A stretch of DNA of 64,000 nucleotides from Candidatus Binatus soli (GTDB lineage Bacteria > Desulfobacterota > Binatia > Binatales > Binataceae): contig DLMJ01000005.1 in NCBI GenBank assembly GCA_002479255.1, positions 102,298 through 166,297 on the forward strand, written 5' to 3'. This document shows positions 17,523-26,044 of the stretch, piece by piece. The notes beneath the pieces are model-generated. The model saw only the letters and a list, made by a program, of their open reading frames with translations. It did not search any database and was not told the DNA's origin. A program made the position numbers and the translations under genes. Positions within the stretch are counted from its first letter, which is position 1, and every line of letters starts with the position of its first letter.

Positions 17523-18503
17523 ATGGACATCAGCAAGGACAAGTTACTCGAGATGTATCGCACGATGCAGAAGATCCGGCTATTCGAGTCCAAGGCGCGA
17601 GACCTCGCGATGGCCGCCGAGATTCCCGGCTTCGTCCACGTCTCGATTGGCGAAGAAGCTTCCGCCACCGGCGTCTGCGCCGCGCTGCGCAAGACCGATC
17701 GCATCACGTCAAACCATCGCGGCCACGGACATCTGATCGCCAAGGGCGGACGCCTCGATCGCATGATGGCGGAGATTTTCGGCAAGCGCACCGGCTACTG
17801 CAAAGGCAAGGGCGGCTCGATGCATATCGTCGATTACTCGCTCGGCATCCTCGGCGCCAACGGGATCGTCGGCGCTGGACTGCCTATCGCCACCGGCTCC
17901 GCGCTGGGCGCCGTGATCGCCGGCAAGGACGATGTCACCGTGGCGTTCTTCGGCGACGGCGCCTCCAACGAGGGCACCTTCCACGAGTCGCTGAACCTCG
18001 CGGCAGTCTGGAAGCTGCCGGTCGTCTTCGTATGCGAGAACAACGGCTTCGGCGAGTTCACTCCGATGGCGACCGTGACCTCGGTCAAAGACATCGCCGT
18101 GCGCGCGAAGGCCTACGACATTCCCGGCCATATCGTCGATGGCAACGACGTGCTCGAAGTCTTTCGCTTCACCAGCGAGGCCGTCGCACGCGCCCGCGCG
18201 GGCGAAGGTCCCACCCTGCTCGAATGCAAGACCTATCGATGGGAGGGGCACGTCGTCGGCGAACAGGCCTTTCTTGGCGACGGCTCCTATCGCGAGAAAT
18301 CCGAAGTCGAGGAATGGAAGCGCAAATGCCCGCTGATTCGATTCGAGAAGTGGTGCGCAGAGAGCGGCAAGATAAGCTCGGCCGAACTTAAAAAGATCAT
18401 CGCCGACACCGAAAAGGAACTCGCCGACGCGGTCGAATTCGCACGCTCGAGCGAACTGCCCGCACCGTCGGAAGTCACCGACGACGTTTACAACAACACC
18501 TGA
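17523..18503 (+). CDS. Thiamine-dependent 2-oxoacid/acetoin dehydrogenase E1 component, alpha subunit
   Basis: A 326-aa E1 alpha subunit. The thiamine pyrophosphate motif runs from GDG (144-146) to ENN (172-174), and the RLFESKARDL and KGKGGSMH segments are typical of the pyruvate/acetoin dehydrogenase group. It decarboxylates the substrate on TPP and passes the acyl group to lipoyl-E2 with the beta subunit encoded 24 bp downstream. Sequence style is closest to acetoin:DCPIP oxidoreductase-type E1, but pyruvate cannot be ruled out. ATG 17523 was chosen for homology length; a GGAGG lies 13 bases upstream. No E3 gene follows. Confidence 0.88.
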   Translation: MDISKDKLLEMYRTMQKIRLFESKARDLAMAAEIPGFVHVSIGEEASATGVCAALRKTDRITSNHRGHGHLIAKGGRLDRMMAEIFGKRTGYCKGKGGSMHIVDYSLGILGANGIVGAGLPIATGSALGAVIAGKDDVTVAFFGDGASNEGTFHESLNLAAVWKLPVVFVCENNGFGEFTPMATVTSVKDIAVRAKAYDIPGHIVDGNDVLEVFRFTSEAVARARAGEGPTLLECKTYRWEGHVVGEQAFLGDGSYREKSEVEEWKRKCPLIRFEKWCAESGKISSAELKKIIADTEKELADAVEFARSSELPAPSEVTDDVYNNT

Positions 18504-18527
18504 GCACCCGCGATCGGAGAAATCGTC

Positions 18528-19499
18528 ATGCCACAAATCAGTTTTATCCAGGCGATCAACCAGGCCATCGCCGAAGAAATGGAACGCGACCCGCTGACCT
18601 TCCTGATGGGCGAGGACGTCGTGCTCGGCGCGTTCGGCGCGACCAAGGGCCTTATCGACAAGTTCGGCGCCAAGCGCGTGCGCAACACCCCGATTTCGGA
18701 GGCCGGCTTCGTCGGCGCGGCGGTCGGCGCCGCGATGGCGGGGACGCGGCCGATTTGCGAAGTCGAATTCGCCAGCTTCTTCTATTGCGCCTTCGACCAG
18801 ATCTGCAACCAGGCCGCCAAGCTCCGCTACATGTCGGGCGGACAGGCCACCATGCCGATCACGTTTCGCGCAGTGTTCGGCGCGATGGGCGGCGCGGCCG
18901 CGCAGCATTCCGAAACGGTGTACGCGCAATTTCTGAGCGTCCCCGGCCTCAAGCTGGTCATCCCTTCGGGGCCGTCCGACATGAAGGGCCTGCTCAAGAG
19001 CGCCATCCGCGACAACAATCCCGTGATTGTCTTCGAGCACGGCGCGCTCGGCTGGTCCCGGGAGGATGTCCCCGCCGGCGAGCACCTGGTCCCGCTCGGC
19101 AAGGCCGCCGTGAAGCGGCCCGGCGACAACGTGACGGTGGTCGCGATCGGCGCGATGGTGCCGAAGGCGATGAGCGTCGCGGAAAAGCTCGAGAAGGAAA
19201 AAATCTCGGTTGAAGTAATCGATCCGCGCACGCTGATTCCGCTCGACGAAGACGCGATCCTTGCTTCGGTCGAGAAAACCAATCGAATCGTGATCGCCGA
19301 CGAAGGCCATCTGCGCGGTGGCGCAGCCGCCGATCTCGCGGCGATCGTCGCCGACAAGGGCTTCGACTTCCTCGACGCACCCGTCCGCCGCGTCACGTCG
19401 CTCGACGTGCCGATCCCGTTCAGTCCGCCGCTCGAAAAGGCGGCCATCGCGGACGAGGCTCGCATCGAAGCCGCGATTCGCGCCGTGGTCGGACGATAG
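18528..19499 (+). CDS. 2-oxoacid/acetoin dehydrogenase E1 component, beta subunit
   Basis: A 323-aa E1 beta subunit with the transketolase-type pyrimidine-binding domain (start: ISFIQAINQAIAEEMERDP, then GEDVVLGAFGATKGL) and a C-terminal domain with EVIDPRTLIPLD, a segment conserved in pyruvate, branched-chain and acetoin dehydrogenases. It completes the TPP site with the alpha subunit and contacts E2. A GGAGA lies a few bases upstream of the ATG. The 24-27 bp spacings on each side show an E1 alpha-E1 beta-E2 operon. Confidence 0.9.
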   Translation: MPQISFIQAINQAIAEEMERDPLTFLMGEDVVLGAFGATKGLIDKFGAKRVRNTPISEAGFVGAAVGAAMAGTRPICEVEFASFFYCAFDQICNQAAKLRYMSGGQATMPITFRAVFGAMGGAAAQHSETVYAQFLSVPGLKLVIPSGPSDMKGLLKSAIRDNNPVIVFEHGALGWSREDVPAGEHLVPLGKAAVKRPGDNVTVVAIGAMVPKAMSVAEKLEKEKISVEVIDPRTLIPLDEDAILASVEKTNRIVIADEGHLRGGAAADLAAIVADKGFDFLDAPVRRVTSLDVPIPFSPPLEKAAIADEARIEAAIRAVVGR

Positions 19500-19526
19500 C
19501 CGGGCCCGGCAATTGCGGAACTGACT

Positions 19527-20771
19527 GTGGCAATTGAAGTTACGATGCCCAAGTTCGGGCTGACGATGCGTGAAGGAACGATTCAGCGTTTCTTCAAGGC
19601 TCCCGGCGAGCGCGTCAACGCGGGCGAGCCGCTCTACGAGGTCGAGACCGAGAAAGTTCTCTACCAGGTCGAAGCGCCCGCGTCGGGCACGCTCGCGATC
19701 ACCCTGTTCGACGAGGGCGCAACGGTTGAATGCGGCACGGCGGTGGCCGTGATCGCCGAGGTAGGCGAGGATGTCGCGACAGTCGCGGCTCGTTACAACG
19801 ACAGCAAATCCGCGTCGCAACCTGCCCATCGCGATTCACCGGTGACATCGCCGCCGCCCGCCAGTCAGACCGCCGCGGCCAACCCGAGTCAGACCGCCGC
19901 GGTCACCCCGAGCGGGCGGGATCGACATACCGCAAGCCCGGTCGCCCGCAAGATCGCGTCTGAACTCGGCGTCGATCTCGATAAAATCCAAGGCACCGGC
20001 CCCGGCGGACGGATCACTCGCGAAGACGTCGAGCGCGGCGCCAAATCCGCGGCGACATTGCAGCCGGCCATCTCTGCGGCGGCGCCCCCGGCGGGATCGG
20101 CGCCGTCCATCGATCGGGTCGCGTTTCGTGGCGTGCGCAAGGTGATCGCCGAGCGGATGCATCAGAGTCTTCACTCCAGCGCGCAGATCACCATCGCCGC
20201 CGAAGCCGATGTGACGCCGGCGACCGAGTTTCGCGCCCGCCTGTCCCGCGAATTCGATTTTTCATACACCGATATGATGATTCATTCGGTTGCGCGCGCC
20301 CTGATGCGTCATCCGCGAATGAATGCGCGCCTCAACGCAAACGGCAAGGAGATTGCCCTTTGCGCAAGTGCGAACGTCGGCATCGCCGTCGCACTCGATG
20401 AGGGGCTGATCGTTCCGGTCGTGAATCGCGCCGAGAGCAAGTCGCTTCGGGAGATCGCGGTCGAAAGCCGCGCGCTCGGCGAAAAGGCGCGCTCCGGTAA
20501 TCTCAAACTCGAAGACGTAACCGGAGGCACGTTTACGATAACCAACCTCGGCATGTTCGGAATCGACGCGTTCACCCCGATTCTGAATCCCGGCGAGACC
20601 GGAATCCTCGGCGTCGGGCGAATCGTCGAGAAGCCTGCCGTCTATCGCGGCGAGATCGCCAAGCGCGCGATGCTTTGGCTAAGCCTCACGTTCGACCATC
20701 GAGTGGTTGACGGGGCGCCCGCCGCCGAGTTCCTCCAAACCGTGCTCGAACTCTTCAACTCCGCCGCATGA
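19527..20771 (+). CDS. Dihydrolipoamide acyltransferase (E2) of the 2-oxoacid/acetoin dehydrogenase complex
   Basis: A 414-aa E2 with one N-terminal lipoyl domain (1-80; lipoylated K43 in ETEKVLY), a Pro/Ala/Gln-rich linker with a duplicated SQTAA segment, a peripheral-subunit-binding domain (about 132-168, ASPVARKIASELGVDL then GTGPGGRITREDV) and a catalytic domain ending in the FDHRVVDGAPAAEF active-site block. It transfers the acyl group from TPP-E1 via lipoate to CoA. The start is GTG at 19527 with only a weak ribosome site; coupling to the upstream gene (27 bp) is likely. E3 must be supplied from elsewhere in the genome. Confidence 0.92.
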   Translation: MAIEVTMPKFGLTMREGTIQRFFKAPGERVNAGEPLYEVETEKVLYQVEAPASGTLAITLFDEGATVECGTAVAVIAEVGEDVATVAARYNDSKSASQPAHRDSPVTSPPPASQTAAANPSQTAAVTPSGRDRHTASPVARKIASELGVDLDKIQGTGPGGRITREDVERGAKSAATLQPAISAAAPPAGSAPSIDRVAFRGVRKVIAERMHQSLHSSAQITIAAEADVTPATEFRARLSREFDFSYTDMMIHSVARALMRHPRMNARLNANGKEIALCASANVGIAVALDEGLIVPVVNRAESKSLREIAVESRALGEKARSGNLKLEDVTGGTFTITNLGMFGIDAFTPILNPGETGILGVGRIVEKPAVYRGEIAKRAMLWLSLTFDHRVVDGAPAAEFLQTVLELFNSAA

Positions 20772-20795
20772 CGCCCCCCGCATTCTCAGATCTCC

Positions 20796-21884
20796 ATGTA
20801 TACCTTTGACACGATTTTCACGCTGGAGGCACGAAGCAACATCCTCCTTGAGGTGATGACAGATCACTTCAATCTGAGCGACCAGCAGGTGTTCAATGAA
20901 ATTCAAGGTCAGTTTCAACGGCTTCGCACTCTGCTGGCCTCCAAGGGCGTAGAATACTCGAAGCTAAAGGGCGCGCTGGTCCCACCCACAGGGGATCGCC
21001 ATGAACGGGCATTCGTGTTCGACTGGTCCAAGGCGACATCCGGCTTGTACGGTCCAGAAGCTGTTCATCAGCTTCTGCCGGTTCTTGACGCGCGTTCGAC
21101 CCATAGCGTCCTGTGCGGTGATTGGCTGGACAAGGCAGATTTCGGTGAAATGTTATCCGCCTCGCCTTCTGCATCGCCGGATTCCGAGATGGCGCGGCGT
21201 GGCGGGCGTGGCGACACCTTATACTTTGTCTACCTGAACAACCTCTCGTCTTTGGCAACATCGAGTGTGCATAGCCGACTTCTTGCTAGTCCGTGGTACC
21301 TCGGCTTTCTCGATTTGGACTTGGCATCGCCCGTTAAGACATGCCTTTCATTGATGCTGGTTCGCGCTTTCATCAAGCACAAAAGCCTCATCATCGGAGG
21401 GCACGAAGATGATCGGGACGACAGCGAGAACGTAAACCTTTCACTCTTTGACTTCGACAGCCTTGCCCTATCGGTGAGAAGTGTCCCGCTGATGCTTTAC
21501 GGAATATTCCTTTCGTACAAGATTGAGCGACCGGTCTTTGAAGGCGAAAGCGACACGAAGTTCTCGCTCAATGCGATCACACCGAATCCGGTTGAGTTCC
21601 AGGACTTCGAGGTTGCTCTTGATGCGCGAAGGCTCGACTACCTAAAGAAAGACAAGACCGGATCGCTGCGGCAGGCCGGTCTCGTTGAACTGAGCGCCGA
21701 CGAGATTGTGCGACAGATTCGCGCTAAATTTGCGGCGAACTATATCTATAACCTAGCACGTTCTACTAACGGCGAGACCTTGAAGTTTAACATCATTCTG
21801 GAATTCCCCGGCGGCGTTCGTAAGCTGTGCGCCCTACTCTACAATACACCAACGAAAGTCCTAGAAGTGCTTACTTTCTACTAA
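20796..21884 (+). CDS. Unrecognised 362-aa protein in a lower-GC patch
   Basis: I do not recognise this 362-aa protein. It has no signal peptide; one moderately hydrophobic stretch (about 170-195) is probably a buried helix rather than a membrane span. The N-terminal third is helical with charged residues, the C-terminal third contains helix-rich Lys/Arg segments and ends in a strand-like VRKLCALLYN...VLEVLTFY. An acidic cluster GGHEDDRDDSEN lies near the middle. Base composition is visibly less GC-rich than the E2 gene 25 bp upstream and codon use is more mixed, so it was probably acquired. It faces a PD-(D/E)XK nuclease gene in convergent orientation, 96 bp between stops. Confidence 0.7.
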   Translation: MYTFDTIFTLEARSNILLEVMTDHFNLSDQQVFNEIQGQFQRLRTLLASKGVEYSKLKGALVPPTGDRHERAFVFDWSKATSGLYGPEAVHQLLPVLDARSTHSVLCGDWLDKADFGEMLSASPSASPDSEMARRGGRGDTLYFVYLNNLSSLATSSVHSRLLASPWYLGFLDLDLASPVKTCLSLMLVRAFIKHKSLIIGGHEDDRDDSENVNLSLFDFDSLALSVRSVPLMLYGIFLSYKIERPVFEGESDTKFSLNAITPNPVEFQDFEVALDARRLDYLKKDKTGSLRQAGLVELSADEIVRQIRAKFAANYIYNLARSTNGETLKFNIILEFPGGVRKLCALLYNTPTKVLEVLTFY

Positions 21885-21980
21885 ACGCTCCTCGGATCGG
21901 ATGTTTGCAAGCGCTCGGTGCCAACCATTGTCACACAACGGCGATTCGCCGTCAGACGCCTCGGCAGCCAACCGACTCGC

Positions 21981-22730
21981 TCATGGGAATAGCAGTGCTT
22001 CGATTTTTGCTATGTACTTATTCGTGTAAAATAAATCTGGCTCATGCTTGGTGGGGCGCACAAGGATCTGAAACTTCGGCGCGTCTGGTTTTTTTGCATC
22101 GAATGTGACAAGGCCAATGCCAAAAATCTGGCACAGAGAATCAAGGCGCGACACTTCATCTTCGTTTGATAGACTCGGAACAACGAGATAAACCTTATGG
22201 CTAAATAGCTTATAAGCACAAGCTTGGCCGAATGCTGTGATGAGTTGGGCAGGATCTGTTTTGATCTCGGCCGATACAATTTCTGTCGTGCCTTTGATAA
22301 TATCGCTCTGTCGTGACTCGCGTTTGCCTATAACGTCTGGTGTGTTCCATTTATCTTTGAATACATTGCCTCCAAGTGGGATGGCATGTGTTACGTCTTC
22401 AATTTCATTCTTGAGCCAGTCCGCAAACGGTTCATAGAAATCTTCCTCATTTGTTGGACTGCCAACGGCTGTCTCATTGGACTGCAAATCATTCGCTTCG
22501 TCTTTGTATTTTACCGAGAGAAATCGACCTCTAGACGGCTTGAAAACACGATCCGGATACGCGGTATCCAAGTTCCAAATACTACCGTTGATCGTGTTTG
22601 AATTGAATGTGGGATCAGTGGCCTTCACCTTAGCAACTAGTTCCGAAAAGCGCAGACCTTCCTTGCACTTATCAAGTTCGATAAGTGCCGCGGCTTTAAT
22701 GCGATCAACGATTCCCAAAGATTGTGCCAT
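21981..22730 (-). CDS. Winged-helix plus PD-(D/E)XK restriction endonuclease-like protein
   Basis: A 249-aa protein with two parts. Residues about 8-78 look like a winged helix (RFSELVAKVKA, then TINGSIWNLD and a basic wing FKPSRGRFLSV). Residues about 95-245 carry a PD-(D/E)XK nuclease core: P131-D132, E155-x-K157 (AEIK) and the supporting Q169xxxY173 (QACAY). This combination is seen in solitary restriction-like and DNA-repair nucleases. No methyltransferase is present. GC content is clearly lower than in flanking genes, so recent acquisition is likely. It could be a defence nuclease or part of a decayed island; cleavage activity is inferred from motifs only. Confidence 0.72.
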   Translation of the reverse strand: MAQSLGIVDRIKAAALIELDKCKEGLRFSELVAKVKATDPTFNSNTINGSIWNLDTAYPDRVFKPSRGRFLSVKYKDEANDLQSNETAVGSPTNEEDFYEPFADWLKNEIEDVTHAIPLGGNVFKDKWNTPDVIGKRESRQSDIIKGTTEIVSAEIKTDPAQLITAFGQACAYKLFSHKVYLVVPSLSNEDEVSRLDSLCQIFGIGLVTFDAKKPDAPKFQILVRPTKHEPDLFYTNKYIAKIEALLFP

Positions 22731-22880
22731 TCACGCCTCCAAAATCTAAAATCAGGTATCTTGGCTTTAAGATTATGCGCTTCCGACTTGCGATTTCCAG
22801 TCGGACGTTGTCGTGGACGCAATAACCCGGAGACCCGCTCGCCGCGCGCTTCTGAAACCGCGTGCCCGCGGCAGGGGCCG

Positions 22881-22899
22881 CGCCCGCCAACGGCGGGCG
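22881..22899. repeat. GC-rich hairpin at the start of an intergenic palindrome stack
   Basis: CGCCCGCC and GGCGGGCG are perfect 8-bp inverted repeats separated by AAC. No T-run follows, so this is not an ordinary terminator. It is the first of five inverted-repeat units in 22881-23041. The rest of the 432-bp gap 22731-23162 shows no gene. Confidence 0.75.
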
Positions 22900-22903
22900 G
22901 CCG

Positions 22904-22934
22904 TAGTACTGGGTGCAGGGCTCAGCCCTGCCCA
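22904..22934. repeat. 31-bp repeat with internal hairpin, copy 1
   Basis: A 31-bp unit starting TAGTACTGGG and ending CTGCCCA. It contains the 7-bp stem GCAGGGC / GCCCTGC with loop TCA. It matches copy 2 (22981-23011) at 28 of 31 positions; two of the three differences are paired with each other in the stem. Confidence 0.8.
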
Positions 22935-22943
22935 TCGCGTAGT

Positions 22944-22974
22944 CGCGAAAAGATGCGCTGCGCAGATTTTCGCG
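22944..22974. repeat. 31-bp interrupted palindrome between the two repeats
   Basis: The arms CGCGAAAA and TTTTCGCG enclose a second perfect pair, TGCGC and GCGCA, around a central T at 22959. The only non-pairing positions are GA opposite GA (22952-22953 and 22965-22966), which could form tandem sheared G-A pairs in RNA or DNA hairpins. Confidence 0.75.
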
Positions 22975-22980
22975 TCTTCT

Positions 22981-23011
22981 TAGTACCGGGTGCAGGGGTC
23001 ACCCCTGCCCA
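22981..23011. repeat. 31-bp repeat with internal hairpin, copy 2
   Basis: Second copy of the 31-bp unit, 77 bp after the first. Its stem reads GCAGGGG / CCCCTGC around the same TCA loop. Relative to copy 1 the innermost stem pair has switched from C-G to G-C, so pairing is kept although both bases changed. Confidence 0.8.
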
Positions 23012-23018
23012 GGGAAGT

Positions 23019-23041
23019 GTGAACCCCACGGTGGGTTTCAC
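23019..23041. repeat. Imperfect hairpin ending the palindrome stack
   Basis: GTGAACCCCAC and GTGGGTTTCAC pair with a single mismatch around a central G at 23030. It lies about 120 bp before the M20 peptidase gene and has no T-run after it. Confidence 0.65.
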
Positions 23042-23162
23042 ATTCAATAAAGTGATTTCTCCTTCCCCACGCTTCGCACTCTCAGCCCTGCCGAGCAGTT
23101 GACGGCGCGCGCGCGACGGTGTTCCTTCATACCGTGAGCGAAATTCTCAACTACGGCCCAAA

Positions 23163-24659
23163 ATGACGAGCGCATCCTCGAAAGCCGCTTTGCGCCGGCG
23201 TGCACCTGCCTCGATTGCCGCGGTATGGATGATAGCCTGCGTTGCTCTTTGCGGCTCCGCCTTGGCCGCCCCGTCGGCCTCGCCCAACATCCTGCCATCC
23301 GAATCGATGGGGGTATCGAAGGCGCCGCCTCCCCAGCCGATCAATTGGGACAAGGTCACCCAGGAAGCGACCGACCTGCTCTCCAGGTACATCCAGATCA
23401 ACACCACCAATCCGCCCGGCAACGAGATCGAAGCGGCGCGGATGCTCAGGGAAAAATTTCTGACCGACGGAATTCCCGCCACGACCTGGGAGCCGCAGCA
23501 TGGGCGCGGAATCGTCGCGGCGCGCCTGCGCGGGATCGGCAAGCATACGAAGTCGATTATCCTGCTGAGCCACATGGACGTGGTGCCCGCCAACCCCAAG
23601 GAATGGGAGGTGGCGCCGTTCTCGGGCGCCGTCAAGGATGGAAAAATCTGGGGACGCGGCTCGATCGACGACAAGGGCCCCGGCGTGATCGAGCTGATGG
23701 CGATGCTCGCGATCAAGCGCGCGGGCATCCTGCTCGATCGCGACGTGCTGTTCGTCGCCACCGGCGACGAGGAAGAAGGCGGTAAGAATGGTGCGGGATG
23801 GTTCGTCGATCACGAGAGCAACGTCTTCTCCGACGCCGGCTATTTGATCAACGAAGGCGGCGGGATTCGCGCGCTATCCGACAACAAGCGCAAGGTTTAC
23901 GTGGTGTCCGTCACCGAAAAAACGCCGCTGTGGCTCAAGCTTACGGCCACAGGCCCGGCCGGGCACGCATCCGATCCACCCGCGGAAACCGCGGTCACGC
24001 GGCTGGTGCGCGCGCTGGATAAATTGACCGAGTACAAAACGCCGGTCCACGTCATCGGGCCGGTCAATGATTACTATCGCACGATGGCCGAGCTCGATCG
24101 CGGCCCCAGGCAGCTTCTCGATCTCGCCGCTGCGCTGAAGGATCCCGAGTATCTCAAGACGTTTCTTTCCGATCCCGGCCAGAACGCGCGGGTCCGCGAC
24201 ACCATCACGCCTACGGTGCTGTCTGCGAGCGATAAGACCAACGTGATCTCCGAGACGGCGTATGCCGAAGTCGATTGCCGGCTGTTGCCGGGCAGCGATC
24301 CCAAGACGGTCATGAGCGACATCAAAAAAGTCATCGGCGACGACGCCATCAAGGTCGACGTGATCCTTAACTTTCAGCCGATCTCGTCGCCGTCGCGCTC
24401 GCCGCTGATGACCGCGATTGCGACGCTGGCCAAAGACCACGACCGGGCCACCGTCGTGCCCTCCATGATCATCGGATTCACCGACAGCCATTACTTCCGC
24501 CATAAGAAGATCGTCTCCTACGGTTTCATTCCGGTCGAAGTAAATCCCGCCGAAGCAAAAGGCGTTCACGGAATCAACGAGCGAATCGGCGTGAAGGAAC
24601 TCGCTGACGGGATTCAACGGATGGTCGAGTTGCTCCGGATTTTCGGGAGCTCGCGATAG
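23163..24659 (+). CDS. Exported M20 family metallopeptidase
   Basis: A 498-aa zinc peptidase of the M20 family (carboxypeptidase/deacylase group). A signal peptide covers about residues 1-36 (hydrophobic core AAVWMIACVALCGSALAA). Metal and catalytic motifs are complete: SHMDVVP (H137, D139), GRGSIDDKG (D169/D170), and DEEEGG (E203/E204), and the dimerisation (lid) domain follows at about 260-380. It probably hydrolyses peptides or N-acylated amino acids in the periplasm. Codon composition returns to the high-GC norm after the low-GC patch. The FIST gene follows 8 bp later, so both may be co-transcribed. Confidence 0.88.
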   Translation: MTSASSKAALRRRAPASIAAVWMIACVALCGSALAAPSASPNILPSESMGVSKAPPPQPINWDKVTQEATDLLSRYIQINTTNPPGNEIEAARMLREKFLTDGIPATTWEPQHGRGIVAARLRGIGKHTKSIILLSHMDVVPANPKEWEVAPFSGAVKDGKIWGRGSIDDKGPGVIELMAMLAIKRAGILLDRDVLFVATGDEEEGGKNGAGWFVDHESNVFSDAGYLINEGGGIRALSDNKRKVYVVSVTEKTPLWLKLTATGPAGHASDPPAETAVTRLVRALDKLTEYKTPVHVIGPVNDYYRTMAELDRGPRQLLDLAAALKDPEYLKTFLSDPGQNARVRDTITPTVLSASDKTNVISETAYAEVDCRLLPGSDPKTVMSDIKKVIGDDAIKVDVILNFQPISSPSRSPLMTAIATLAKDHDRATVVPSMIIGFTDSHYFRHKKIVSYGFIPVEVNPAEAKGVHGINERIGVKELADGIQRMVELLRIFGSSR

Positions 24660-24667
24660 GTGTTGGC

Positions 24668-25849
24668 ATGATTCGAGCCGGCGTCGGTTTCTCGACCGCG
24701 CTCAATCCGCGGATCGCCGCCGCCGAGGCCACTGCCGTCGCGCTCGCGCAGGCGGGACTGAGCCGCGCCAACGGCGCGCTCTGTTTCGCAACTCCTGCCT
24801 ACGGCGCCGCGTATCCGATGATCCTGCGCACGGTGGCTTCCGAAGCGCATACGCGCGAAGTCGCGGGATGCTCGAGCATGGGCGTCATCGCGGGCGAGAC
24901 CGAAATCGAATCGGGAGGCGCGCTGGCCGTGCTGGTGTTCGGCGGCGAAGAGATTCACGCAACCCGATTCTTCGTGCCCACCCTTCGCGGCCGGGCCGCG
25001 GGCGTGGCGGCAGAAGTGGCGTCCGCGGTGCGCTCGCAGCTCGGCAAATCGAACCTGCTGATTCTTTTTGCCGATACTTACAACTTCGAAGCCGAGGCGA
25101 CGCTCGAAGCTCTCGGGACTGAACTGCCCGGCGTGATGATTGCGGGCGGCGGTGCGAGCGAGGACGGCTCGATCGGCGAGACGTTTGTTTTCTGTGGCGA
25201 TACTGTCAGCTCGAACGCAGTCTCCGGGATGCTGCTGGCGGGAGACTTCGAGGCCACGGTGGCGAGCTCGATCGCATGCGGCCTGATCGGAACGGCGCAT
25301 CGCGTGACCGCCGCGCGCGACAACATACTGATCGAACTCGACGGCCGGCCGGCTTACGAAGTCTTCGCCGAGGCCGCCGGCCCTCTGGCCGGCGATCTGC
25401 GCCGCGCGCTGACTTACGTCTTCGTTGCGGTTCCCGTGTACGAGAATGCACAGACGATCGAGCGCGGACAATTCTTCGTGCGCAATATCGTCGGCGCCAG
25501 CGAGGAGCACGGCGTTATCGCGGTCGCATTCCAGCCCAGGGTGGGCGACACGGTCGGTTTCGTGTTGCGCGATGCCGAGCGGTCGCGCCAGGACTTGAAG
25601 GCCAAGTTGGAAGAATTGGGCGACCGCCTCGATTCGCCTCCCGCGTTCGGTCTGTACTTCGATTGTGTCTCGCGCGGCGCCGGGCTCTACAACATCCCGG
25701 GTCACGATTCCGCGTACATCAGGCGCTATCTTGGACCCGTTCCGATCGCAGGGTTCTTCACCGGTTTCGAAATCGGCCCGCTCGGAGAGCAGCCCTCGAT
25801 CCTCCAATACTCAGGCGTTCTCGCGCTGGTATCGGGAAGAAAATCTTAA
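24668..25849 (+). CDS. FIST N- and C-terminal domain sensor protein
   Basis: A 393-aa protein consisting of a FIST_N domain (about 25-220) and a FIST_C domain (about 225-370). Recognisable blocks are AGCSSMGVIAGETEIESG, VMIAGGGASEDGS, and the C-terminal YFDCVSRGAGLYN and GFFTGFEIGPLG segments. FIST domains are predicted small-ligand (amino-acid) sensors and are normally linked to signal-transduction partners; here there is no kinase, cyclase or chemotaxis domain in the protein or next to it. It begins 8 bp after the M20 peptidase, which could supply the ligand. The link is inference. Confidence 0.85.
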   Translation: MIRAGVGFSTALNPRIAAAEATAVALAQAGLSRANGALCFATPAYGAAYPMILRTVASEAHTREVAGCSSMGVIAGETEIESGGALAVLVFGGEEIHATRFFVPTLRGRAAGVAAEVASAVRSQLGKSNLLILFADTYNFEAEATLEALGTELPGVMIAGGGASEDGSIGETFVFCGDTVSSNAVSGMLLAGDFEATVASSIACGLIGTAHRVTAARDNILIELDGRPAYEVFAEAAGPLAGDLRRALTYVFVAVPVYENAQTIERGQFFVRNIVGASEEHGVIAVAFQPRVGDTVGFVLRDAERSRQDLKAKLEELGDRLDSPPAFGLYFDCVSRGAGLYNIPGHDSAYIRRYLGPVPIAGFFTGFEIGPLGEQPSILQYSGVLALVSGRKS

Positions 25850-25995
25850 AGCAGCGCGCGCCGGCAGCCGGTCGATTCCGATCTGCCTTTTGTCGCGGTC
25901 CCCGCGCGCGAATCAAGCGAGTAGCCCGCCGCGTCGCGGGATTTCCGGCGCTTGCACGCCCGAAAGCCTTAATGGTACCTGAAAGATGGATCTGA

Positions 25996-26010
25996 GCGGT
26001 TTCAAACCGC
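25996..26010. promoter_or_regulatory. 15-bp palindrome upstream of the acyl-CoA dehydrogenase gene
   Basis: GCGGTTT and AAACCGC are perfect 7-bp arms around a central C, 34 bp before the GTG start. Such sites upstream of acyl-CoA dehydrogenase genes often bind TetR-type repressors; the assignment to a regulator is inference. A TTGACA follows at 26022 but is too close to the start codon to serve this gene. Confidence 0.35.
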
Positions 26011-26044
26011 GGGATTCCTCATTGACAAAACGGAGGAACGCAAG

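Noticed and set aside
17709..19829. 700-codon open frame antisense to the dehydrogenase operon
   Set aside because: Composition is typical of a shadow frame and it spans three real genes with TPP and lipoyl motifs.
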